Source: an uncultured Atopobiaceae bacterium (GTDB taxonomy: Bacteria; Actinomycetota; Coriobacteriia; Coriobacteriales; Atopobiaceae). Taken from it: a stretch of 8,622 bases of DNA. The stretch covers positions 1 through 8,622 of the forward strand of contig CAMYZR010000041.1 of assembly GCA_947303905.1 (NCBI GenBank), read 5' to 3'. Under the pieces are notes generated by a model. It was not told the origin of the DNA and did no database searches. It was given only the letters and a program-made list of their open reading frames with translations. The translations under genes and the position numbers were made by a program. Positions 1 to 6,247 of the stretch are shown here, in pieces. Numbering within the stretch: the first letter of the stretch is position 1; every line of letters starts with the position of its first letter.

Positions 1-672
1 GTGAAGGCGTCCGGTGCCACGATCCTGCGCGGCGGCGCCTACAAGCCGCGCACCTCCCCATACGCATACCAGGGCATGGGCGAGGAGGGCCTGGACCTTC
101 TGCTCGAGGCTTCCGCCGAGCTCGACATGCCAGTGGTGACCGAGGTCATGGACCCGCGCGACGTCCAGGTCTTCGTTGACCGCGGCATCGACATCATGCA
201 GATCGGGGCACGCAACGCCCAGAACTTCAACCTCCTCAAGGAGGTCGGCAAGACCACCACGCCCATCCTGCTCAAGCGCGGCCTCTCGGGCACCATCGAC
301 GAGCTGCTCATGGCCGCCGAGTACGTGATGAGCGAGGGCAACCCCAACGTGATCCTGTGCGAGCGCGGCATCCGAACCTTCGAGACCAGGACCCGCAACA
401 CCTTTGACGTCAACGCGATTCCCGTGCTGCACCACCTGACCCACCTGCCCGTGGTAGGCGACCCGAGCCATGCCACCGGCTATACCCGCTACGTCAAGCA
501 GGCGGCCTTCGCCGCCACGGCGGCGGGGGCGGACGGCCTGGAGATTGAGGTGCACAACTGCCCCCAGGAGGCATGGTCCGACGGCGCCCAGGCACTGGTG
601 CCCGAGGCCTTCGACGACGCCATGCGCCGCATAGCGCTCATCCGCGAGGCCATCACGGCAGATCTGGGGTAG
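1..672 (+). CDS. aroF: 3-deoxy-7-phosphoheptulonate (DAHP) synthase, type I beta-like, 5'-truncated by the window
   Basis: First enzyme of the shikimate pathway: it condenses phosphoenolpyruvate with erythrose-4-phosphate to DAHP in the cytosol. The 223 residues seen are the C-terminal two thirds of the barrel. Visible family motifs are LRGGAYKPRTSPY (about 9-21), QIGARNAQNF (67-76), LLKRG (91-95), CERGIRTFE (120-128), DPSHATG (154-160) and IEVH followed by SDGAQ. The four expected metal ligands are present: Cys120, His157, Glu183 and Asp194. The GTG at position 1 lies where the family has an internal valine just before the LRGGAYKPR motif, so it is not the true start. An N-terminal extension (ferredoxin-like/ACT-like regulatory, or chorismate mutase) cannot be judged from here. 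The TAG stop is followed three bases later by tyrA in the same frame. Identification is firm; the allosteric type is unknown. Confidence 0.95.
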   Translation: MKASGATILRGGAYKPRTSPYAYQGMGEEGLDLLLEASAELDMPVVTEVMDPRDVQVFVDRGIDIMQIGARNAQNFNLLKEVGKTTTPILLKRGLSGTIDELLMAAEYVMSEGNPNVILCERGIRTFETRTRNTFDVNAIPVLHHLTHLPVVGDPSHATGYTRYVKQAAFAATAAGADGLEIEVHNCPQEAWSDGAQALVPEAFDDAMRRIALIREAITADLG

Positions 673-675
673 GCC

Positions 676-1563
676 ATGACCATCGAACACCCGAGCATCC
701 CCGCAGGTGCCACCTTCGTCCCCAACCGCATCGGCGTCTTTGGCCTCGGCCTCATAGGCGGCTCGTTCGTCAAGGCCCTGCACGAGGGAGGCGCCGAGGT
801 CTACGCCTGGAACCGCACCCGCTCCACCCTCGAGCTCGCCATGATCGACACGGTCGACGGCGAGCTTGACGACGACATCGTCCCCACCTGCGAGCTCATC
901 ATCCTCGCAGGCTATCCTGACGCGAGCGTCTCATGGCTTGCCGAGAGGGCCAGTCTCATCTCGCCGGGGGCCATCGTCATCGACGTCGTGGGCGTCAAGC
1001 GTGCGGTCTGCGACACGTGCTTTGCCATCGCCGCACAGCATGACTGGACCTTCGTGGGCTGCCATCCGATGGCCGGCACGCAGTTCTCCGGATACGCGCA
1101 TGCGCGGGCGAACATGTTCCACAACGCCCCGATGGTGGTCGTTCCGCCCTCGATCGACGACTTCGAGCGCCTCGACGTGCTCGAGCGCCTCAAGAACCTG
1201 CTCAGGCCCTGTGGCTTCGGGTTCTTCACCCTCGCCACCGCGAAGGAACACGACGAGCTCATCGCCTATACCTCGCAGCTGGCTCACGTCGTGTCAAACG
1301 CGTACGTCAAGAGCCCGGCCGCGCAGAAGCACAAGGGCTTCTCGGCAGGCTCGTACAAGGACCTCACCCGCGTGGCGCGCCTCAACCCGACCATGTGGAC
1401 CGAGCTCTTCCTCGACAACGCCGACTTCCTCTCCGAGGAGATCGGCACGCTCATCGCCAACCTGCAGCAGTACAAAGACGCCATTGACGCCGGTGACGCA
1501 GGGCGACTCCACGAGCTGCTTGCGGAAGGCGACCGCCTGAAGAGGGAGGCCGAGCGCCGATGA
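676..1563 (+). CDS. tyrA: Prephenate dehydrogenase (TyrA), short form without ACT domain
   Basis: Oxidative decarboxylation of prephenate to 4-hydroxyphenylpyruvate, the tyrosine branch. The 295-aa protein opens with a Rossmann fold: the dinucleotide-binding loop GLGLIGG is at residues 23-29. The catalytic motif HPMAGTQFSG starts at His130, and the helical dimerisation domain carries EHDELIAYTSQLAH with His192 and His204. ATG 676 is the first start after the aroF stop in this frame, preceded by a weak GGGGTAGG. The stop overlaps the aroB start as ATGA, suggesting translational coupling. The protein ends soon after the helical domain, with no C-terminal ACT domain like that of the longer Bacillus-type enzymes (about 370 aa), so direct tyrosine feedback through such a domain is not expected. 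Preference for prephenate over arogenate, and for NAD over NADP, cannot be fixed from sequence alone. Confidence 0.95.
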   Translation: MTIEHPSIPAGATFVPNRIGVFGLGLIGGSFVKALHEGGAEVYAWNRTRSTLELAMIDTVDGELDDDIVPTCELIILAGYPDASVSWLAERASLISPGAIVIDVVGVKRAVCDTCFAIAAQHDWTFVGCHPMAGTQFSGYAHARANMFHNAPMVVVPPSIDDFERLDVLERLKNLLRPCGFGFFTLATAKEHDELIAYTSQLAHVVSNAYVKSPAAQKHKGFSAGSYKDLTRVARLNPTMWTELFLDNADFLSEEIGTLIANLQQYKDAIDAGDAGRLHELLAEGDRLKREAERR

Positions 1564-2657
1564 GCGAGCCCATCACCGTTGCGGTCAACACCTCGTCGCG
1601 CGCTTATGACGTCGTTGTGGGCACAGACCTCCTCGATGGGCTGGGCGAGCGCGTCAGGCGGGTGGTACGCGCGTCCACGGCCTTCGTCGTCACCGACTCC
1701 AACGTGGGACCGCTGTATCTCGACCGTGTCCTTTGCTCGCTTGCGTCAGCGGGCCTTGCCACCGCCTCCATAACGCTGCCCGCCGGCGAGCAGCACAAGA
1801 CCCTGGCCTCCTATGGGACCATCCTCGACGCGATGGCCCACGCGGGGCTCACCCGCGACGACGTCGTCGTGGCATTGGGCGGTGGCGTCATCGGCGACAT
1901 GGCAGGCTTTGCCGCCGCCACCTACATGCGCGGCATCGAGGTGGTGCAGGTGCCGACCACCCTGCTTTCGATGGTCGACTCGTCGGTGGGCGGCAAGACC
2001 GCGATCGACGTCACCGCAGGCAAGAACCTCGTCGGCGCGTTTCTCCAGCCTTCGCTCGTGGTCGCAGACGTCTCCTGCCTCTCCACCCTCACGCCCTACG
2101 TCTTCGCCGACGGCATGGGCGAGGTGGTGAAGCACGCGGTGCTCGCCGACCCCGACCTCTTTGAATCGCTCGTCTCGAGGCCCCTCTCGCAGCAGGCGGA
2201 TCCGTCCTACCTCGCTGACGTCGTGGCAGCCAACGTCCGCATCAAGCGCGATGTGGTGGCGACCGACGAGCGCGAGCGCGGCTTGCGCCAGACGCTCAAC
2301 CTCGGCCACACCATCGGTCACGCCATTGAGGCCGCAAGCGGCTACACGCAGGGCCACGGGCACTGCGTCGCCGCAGGCCTCTGCTGCGTCGCGCGCGCCA
2401 CCGAGCGGCTCGGGTGGTCGGAGCAGGGCATTGCCTCTCGCATCGACCGCTGCTGCGCCGCACAGGGGCTACCCACCGACTCGGACCTCTCGCACGACGA
2501 CATCCTCCATCAGGCGGCCTTCGACAAGAAGCGTCATGGCGACTCGGTCAATCTCGTGGTTCCCGTACGTCTGGGTCATAGCATCGTGCGTCGCACCTCG
2601 CTCGACGAGTTCGCGCGCATCGTGGACCTCGGCTGCGGCACCAGCTCGCAGGAGTAG
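1560..2657 (+). CDS. aroB: 3-dehydroquinate synthase
   Basis: Converts DAHP to 3-dehydroquinate using catalytic NAD and a divalent metal. At 365 aa it has the usual family length. The NAD loop GGGVIGD is at 107-113, and the active-site segment MVDSSVGGKTAID at 138-150 includes Asp140 and Lys146. The metal ligands are Glu188 (in GMGEVVKH), His250 (in NLGHTIGHAIE) and His266 (in GHGHCVAAG); FDKKRHGD lies near the C-terminus. The numbering runs close to E. coli Glu184, His247 and His264. One small deviation is that the commonly seen HGE after the last ligand reads HGH (His268). The start is the ATG of the ATGA overlap with tyrA, with GAGGGAGG about ten bases upstream inside the tyrA end. The stop lies five bases before aroA. 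Confidence 0.97.
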   Translation: MSEPITVAVNTSSRAYDVVVGTDLLDGLGERVRRVVRASTAFVVTDSNVGPLYLDRVLCSLASAGLATASITLPAGEQHKTLASYGTILDAMAHAGLTRDDVVVALGGGVIGDMAGFAAATYMRGIEVVQVPTTLLSMVDSSVGGKTAIDVTAGKNLVGAFLQPSLVVADVSCLSTLTPYVFADGMGEVVKHAVLADPDLFESLVSRPLSQQADPSYLADVVAANVRIKRDVVATDERERGLRQTLNLGHTIGHAIEAASGYTQGHGHCVAAGLCCVARATERLGWSEQGIASRIDRCCAAQGLPTDSDLSHDDILHQAAFDKKRHGDSVNLVVPVRLGHSIVRRTSLDEFARIVDLGCGTSSQE

Positions 2658-2662
2658 CGCGT

Positions 2663-3961
2663 ATGGATGCCCTCGTACAGCCAAGGCCCCTCACGGGAGC
2701 AATCGGCGCGATCCCGTCCAAGAGCATGGCCCATCGTCTGCTCATATGCGCTGCCCTCAGCAGGGGCATCACCGATCTGGTCTGCCCCATGCGCTCGCAG
2801 GACATTGACGCCACCCTGCGGTGCCTGCGCGCCATCGGAGCACCGGCGATGCTCACCAAGACGGGCATGCGCATGGTGCCCATCACCGTGGGCGGCATCC
2901 GGGGGGCCGCCAAGCTCGATGTGGGCGAGTCTGGCTCCACGCTGCGGTTCCTGCTCCCCGTCGTGGCCGCGCTCGGCAAGGGCGCGACCATCATGGGTCA
3001 CGGGCGCCTCGCCGAGCGACCGCTCTCCCCTCTGGACGACCAGCTCAGAGAACACGGGGTCACCCTCTCCGAGAGCGGGAGGTTCCCCCTCGAGGTGTCG
3101 GGACGTCTCACCGGGGGCACCTTCCGTCTGCCCGGCAACGTCTCGTCACAGTACGTGAGCGGCCTGCTCATGGCTGCTCCCCTGCTCGACGAGCGGGTTG
3201 ACATCCTCGTGCGCGAACCCGTCGAGTCGCGCGCGTACATAGACCTCACCATCTCGGCCCTGGCGGCCTTCGGCGTCACGGTCTCCGAGCAGCGCGTCAG
3301 GGACGAGGGCGAGACGTGCCGCTGCTACAGCGTGAGTGCCTCGGCAACGCTCGTGAGCCCAGGCGTCTGCACCGTGGAGGGCGACTGGTCAAATGCCGCG
3401 TTCTGGCTTGCGGCGGGCGCCCTCGGCACCGAACCGCTCTCCGTCACGGGACTCGACACGCAGAGCCGTCAGGGTGACCGCGCCATCATGGCAGCCCTCT
3501 CGCTGCTCGGTGCCCGCGTGGGACGCAGCCGGGGCATCGTCGCCGCGTCGCGCGAGGCCTTGCACGGGAGGACCATTGACGTCTCCGGCATTCCCGACCT
3601 CGCTGCGCCACTCGCAGCCGTCGCTGCCTGCGCCGAGGGCACCACGCGCCTCGCCAATGCGGGACGGTTGCGCCTCAAGGAGTCCGATCGCCTGGTCACA
3701 GTCCGCGACACCCTGCTCTTGCTGGGAGGCAGCGCCTGCATCGAGCAGGACGATCTCGTCATCGTGGGAAGGCCTCGCCTCTCCGGTGGCACCGTGGATG
3801 CCGCGGGCGACCACCGCATTGCCATGATGGCTGCCGTCTGCGCAGCATACGCAGAGGGCCCCACCACCATCCTTGGGGCCCAATGCGTGGCCAAGTCGTA
3901 CCCAAGCTTCTTTGACGACTTCCGCTCCCTTGGCGGCAAGATCTGCGAAAAGGAGGTCTGA
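2663..3961 (+). CDS. aroA: 3-phosphoshikimate 1-carboxyvinyltransferase (EPSP synthase)
   Basis: Transfers the enolpyruvyl group of PEP to shikimate-3-phosphate to give EPSP, the sixth step of the pathway. The 432-aa protein matches the family's two-domain length. Substrate-binding and catalytic residues are in place: Lys20, Ser21 and Arg25 in PSKSMAHR; GESGSTLRF at 88-96; Arg119 in RPLSPLDDQL; Ser161-Ser162-Gln163; Asp312 in IPDLAAPLA; Lys339-Glu340 in LKESDR; and Asp383-His384-Arg385 in DHRIAM. These match E. coli K22, R124, Q171, D313, E341 and D384 nearly one to one. The PEP loop reads ESGSTLRF instead of the enterobacterial NAGTAMRP: the glycine equivalent to E. coli Gly96 is kept and Pro101 is replaced by Phe96. 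GGAG at 2651-2654 supports ATG 2663. The gene lies between aroB (5-nt gap) and aroC (2-nt gap). Confidence 0.97.
   Translation: MDALVQPRPLTGAIGAIPSKSMAHRLLICAALSRGITDLVCPMRSQDIDATLRCLRAIGAPAMLTKTGMRMVPITVGGIRGAAKLDVGESGSTLRFLLPVVAALGKGATIMGHGRLAERPLSPLDDQLREHGVTLSESGRFPLEVSGRLTGGTFRLPGNVSSQYVSGLLMAAPLLDERVDILVREPVESRAYIDLTISALAAFGVTVSEQRVRDEGETCRCYSVSASATLVSPGVCTVEGDWSNAAFWLAAGALGTEPLSVTGLDTQSRQGDRAIMAALSLLGARVGRSRGIVAASREALHGRTIDVSGIPDLAAPLAAVAACAEGTTRLANAGRLRLKESDRLVTVRDTLLLLGGSACIEQDDLVIVGRPRLSGGTVDAAGDHRIAMMAAVCAAYAEGPTTILGAQCVAKSYPSFFDDFRSLGGKICEKEV
3951..3957 (+). promoter_or_regulatory. Strong ribosome binding site of aroC
   Basis: AGGAGGT lies inside the last codons of aroA, six bases before ATG 3964. 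It is a near-perfect anti-Shine-Dalgarno match. Its position within the upstream gene fits coupled translation of aroA and aroC. Confidence 0.85.
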
Positions 3962-3963
3962 CC

Positions 3964-5085
3964 ATGGCTTCTTCCTTTGGCACCGCACTGCGCGTCACCA
4001 TCTTCGGACAATCCCACTCCCCTGCCATCGGTTGCGTGGTGGAGGGCCTTCCCGCCGGGTTCGTCCCCGACATGGATGCCCTGCGGGCCTTCATGGCACG
4101 CCGTGCGCCCGGTCAGGCGAGTTGGGCCACACCGCGCAAGGAGGCTGACGAGCCACAGGTTCTCTCCGGCCTCAACCAGCGCGGCGAGACCTGCGGCGCT
4201 CCCCTTGCCCTCATGATCGAGAACACCAACACGCGCTCGGGCGACTATGATGACGTGCTGCATGTGCCCAGGCCGGGACACGCCGACTTCACGGCTCAGG
4301 CCAAGTGGCTTGGCCATCAGGACGTGCCGGGAGGAGGGCACTTCTCCGGGCGTCTGACCGCACCCCTGTGTGCCGCCGGTGGCATAGCCCTCCAGATGCT
4401 TGCGACACGTGGCGTTCGCATCGGCGCCCATCTCCTGCAGGTCGGCGACGTTCGCGACGAGGCCTTCTGCGCGACATCCTGCGACGCCTCCTCTGCAAGC
4501 TCGCTCATGGCGCAACTGGACGCCCTTGCTGATGGCAGGGCCTTCCCCACCATCAGCGCCAGGGCAGGCGAGGCCATGATCGAGGTCATCTCACATTGCC
4601 GCGAGGCCCAGGACTCGCTGGGCGGCTCCATCGAGTGCGTGGCCACAGGCCTTCCCGCAGGGATAGGCGGACCGATGTTCGATGGCATCGAGAGCACCAT
4701 CGCGCGCCTCGCCTTTGGCGTGCCCGCCGTCAAGTCCCTCGAGTTCGGCGTCGGTTCCCGGGTTGCCAACATGCGCGCAAGCCAGAACAACGACCCGTTT
4801 GGCATGGTGGACGGACGACCCCAGCCCCTCACGAACAACGCCGGGGGCAACCTCGGCGGCATCACCACGGGAGCGCCACTGTGCTTCCGCATCGCCATAA
4901 AGCCCACGCCCTCCATCGCGCGGGAGCAGGTCTCCGTCGATCTCGAGCGCGCCTGTGACACCACGCTGTCCCTCCATGGCCGCCACGACCCCTGCATCGC
5001 GCCTCGTGCGGTGCCCGTCGCCGAGGCCATCATGGCGCTCGCCCTGCTCGACAGCTGGCTCGCCTTCCCGCCGCAGACTACCTGA
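3964..5085 (+). CDS. aroC: Chorismate synthase
   Basis: Removes phosphate from EPSP by 1,4-anti-elimination with reduced FMN to make chorismate, the branch point for the aromatic amino acids. It is 373 aa, normal for the family. Recognisable segments are the N-terminal FGQSHSPAIG (His18), NTNTRSGDY (about 89-97), RPGHAD with catalytic-type His106, GGGHFSGRLTAP with His126, SRVANMRASQNND, TNNAGGNLGGI, IKPTPSI and the C-terminal signature RHDPCIAPRAVPVAEA. Two deviations from the textbook pattern are visible: FGESHG reads FGQSHS, and GGGRSSARET reads GGGHFSGRLT. The rest of the active site is preserved, so this looks like a lineage variant rather than a defective enzyme. ATG 3964 is set by AGGAGGT six bases upstream. 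Its stop is 16 bases before pheA. Confidence 0.96.
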   Translation: MASSFGTALRVTIFGQSHSPAIGCVVEGLPAGFVPDMDALRAFMARRAPGQASWATPRKEADEPQVLSGLNQRGETCGAPLALMIENTNTRSGDYDDVLHVPRPGHADFTAQAKWLGHQDVPGGGHFSGRLTAPLCAAGGIALQMLATRGVRIGAHLLQVGDVRDEAFCATSCDASSASSLMAQLDALADGRAFPTISARAGEAMIEVISHCREAQDSLGGSIECVATGLPAGIGGPMFDGIESTIARLAFGVPAVKSLEFGVGSRVANMRASQNNDPFGMVDGRPQPLTNNAGGNLGGITTGAPLCFRIAIKPTPSIAREQVSVDLERACDTTLSLHGRHDPCIAPRAVPVAEAIMALALLDSWLAFPPQTT

Positions 5086-5090
5086 CCAAA

Positions 5091-5096
5091 AAAGGA
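5091..5096 (+). promoter_or_regulatory. Ribosome binding site that fixes the pheA start
   Basis: AAAGGA sits five bases before ATG 5102 in the short aroC-pheA gap. The pheA frame is open further upstream, into aroC as far as 4955. This site and the start of chorismate mutase homology at 5102 place initiation here. Confidence 0.75.
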
Positions 5097-5101
5097 TTGC
5101 C

Positions 5102-6247
5102 ATGCTTGACCTCGCCGAATGCCGCGCCCACATAGACAGGATAGACACTCAGATCAGGGAGCTCTTTCTTGAGCGCATGGACGTGTCCGCCGATGTCGCC
5201 GCCTACAAGCGCGCGCATGGCAAGGCCGTGCTCGACCGCAGCCGCGAGCGTGCGAACATCGAGCGCGCCGCCGACTCCGTTCCGCCCGAGCTCTCCAGCT
5301 ACGCCACCGTCATCCAGACGGTGCTGATGGAGGCGTCGCGTGACGCACAGCGCCAGCTGCTCGAGCATCGCGGCAGCGACACCGCTCGCATCCAGGAGGC
5401 CCTCTCCAACCAACCTGCCTTCTTCCCGATGCAGGCGCGCGTGGCGTGCCAGGGCGTCGAGGGCGCCTATCAGCAGATTGCCGCGGACCGCATGTTCCGT
5501 CGCGTGGAGATCGAGTTCCACGACAGCTTTGCGGGCGTGTTCAAGGCCGTAGAGAGCGGTTCCTGCCAGTTTGGCGTTCTACCCCTGGAGAACTCGACCG
5601 CGGGCTCGGTCAACCGCGTGTACGACCTCATGCGCGACTACGACTTTCACATCGTGCGCAGCTGCAGGCTCAAGATCGACCACAACCTGCTGGTGCAGCC
5701 AGGTGTGACCAAGGACCAGATCAGCATCGTCTACAGTCATGAGCAGGCCATCCAGCAATGTGCCGACTATCTCTCCAAGATGCCCGGCGTGCGCGTCCAC
5801 ATCTGCGAGAACACCGCAAGGGCAGCCGAGCGCGTGGCAAACTCCGAGCGGTCGGATGTCGCCGCAATCGCCTCGCGCGACTGCGCACCGCTCTACGGGC
5901 TGGAGATACTCGAGCACAGCGTTCAGGACCAGAGCAACAACTACACGCGCTTCGCGTGCATAGCCAAGGACCTCACCATCTATCCCGGTGCCGACCGCAC
6001 CTCGCTCATGGTCGTTCTCAACCACGAGCCCGGCGCGCTCTATAAGGTACTCGCCAAATTCTATGCACTCGACATCAACCTGATCAAACTCGAGAGCCGC
6101 CCCATCCCCGACCGCGACTTCGAGTTCAGGTTCTACTTTGACATCGAGTGCCCTGCCGCCGCCCCACAGTTCCTCTCGCTCATGGACTCGCTCGCAGACG
6201 TCTGCGAGGAATGCCGCTACCTCGGAAGCTACTCGGAGGTGATCTGA
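5102..6247 (+). CDS. pheA: Bifunctional chorismate mutase / prephenate dehydratase with ACT domain
   Basis: Makes phenylpyruvate from chorismate through prephenate, the phenylalanine branch. The 381 aa hold three parts. Residues 1-90 are an AroQ-type chorismate mutase whose Arg8, Arg25, Lys36, Asp45, Arg48 and Glu49 lie at a constant offset of three from E. coli PheA Arg11, Arg28, Lys39, Asp48, Arg51 and Glu52; Gln83 or Gln85 takes the place of Gln88. Residues about 115-290 are the prephenate dehydratase, with GVEGAYQQ, LPLENSTAGSV and the catalytic NNYTRF containing Thr282. Residues about 295-381 are an ACT domain with GALYKVL and the phenylalanine-binding ESRP at 331-334, so feedback inhibition by phenylalanine is expected from family knowledge. 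The ATG at 5102 is chosen over the longer open frame. The stop TGA shares one base with the next start (TGATG). Confidence 0.97.
   Translation: MLDLAECRAHIDRIDTQIRELFLERMDVSADVAAYKRAHGKAVLDRSRERANIERAADSVPPELSSYATVIQTVLMEASRDAQRQLLEHRGSDTARIQEALSNQPAFFPMQARVACQGVEGAYQQIAADRMFRRVEIEFHDSFAGVFKAVESGSCQFGVLPLENSTAGSVNRVYDLMRDYDFHIVRSCRLKIDHNLLVQPGVTKDQISIVYSHEQAIQQCADYLSKMPGVRVHICENTARAAERVANSERSDVAAIASRDCAPLYGLEILEHSVQDQSNNYTRFACIAKDLTIYPGADRTSLMVVLNHEPGALYKVLAKFYALDINLIKLESRPIPDRDFEFRFYFDIECPAAAPQFLSLMDSLADVCEECRYLGSYSEVI
6235..6240 (+). promoter_or_regulatory. Strong ribosome binding site that fixes the aroE-aroK start
   Basis: GGAGGT (extending to GGAGGTGAT) lies in the last codons of pheA, six bases before ATG 6247. 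It supports this ATG over the in-frame ATG 99 bases upstream, which would add 33 arginine/proline-rich residues that do not resemble the AroE family. Confidence 0.85.

Noticed and set aside
1..1. GTG at position 1 as a true start of a short DAHP synthase
   Set aside because: The family has about 100 more residues upstream, including parts of the barrel needed for the fold. The window simply begins inside the gene.
664..678. Possible stop-codon read-through giving an AroF-TyrA fusion
   Set aside because: The two genes are in the same frame with only TAG-GCC between them, but there is no stem-loop or known read-through context, and TyrA has its own ATG. Tight operon packing explains it.
866..1540. 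Plus-strand frame inside tyrA (224 codons)
   Set aside because: Its Ser/Arg/Thr/Pro-rich translation is typical of an out-of-frame read of GC-rich coding DNA. TyrA in the other frame has all the family motifs.
3469..4515. Long minus-strand open frame (348 codons) across aroA and aroC
   Set aside because: It is an antisense shadow of two well-supported genes in GC-rich DNA, with no recognisable domain and Arg/Ala/Gly/His-rich composition. The same holds for the minus-strand frames at 4317-5033, 5579-6343 and 1746-2363.
4955..5101. Upstream in-frame extension of pheA starting at ATG 4955
   Set aside because: It overlaps the conserved C-terminal signature of aroC in another frame and gives an Arg/Pro/Ser-rich peptide. 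The chorismate mutase homology and the ribosome binding site begin at 5102.
6148..6246. Upstream in-frame extension of aroE-aroK starting at ATG 6148
   Set aside because: It overlaps the end of the PheA ACT domain. The 33 extra residues are Arg/Pro/Leu-rich and unlike AroE, and GGAGGT is placed correctly for ATG 6247.
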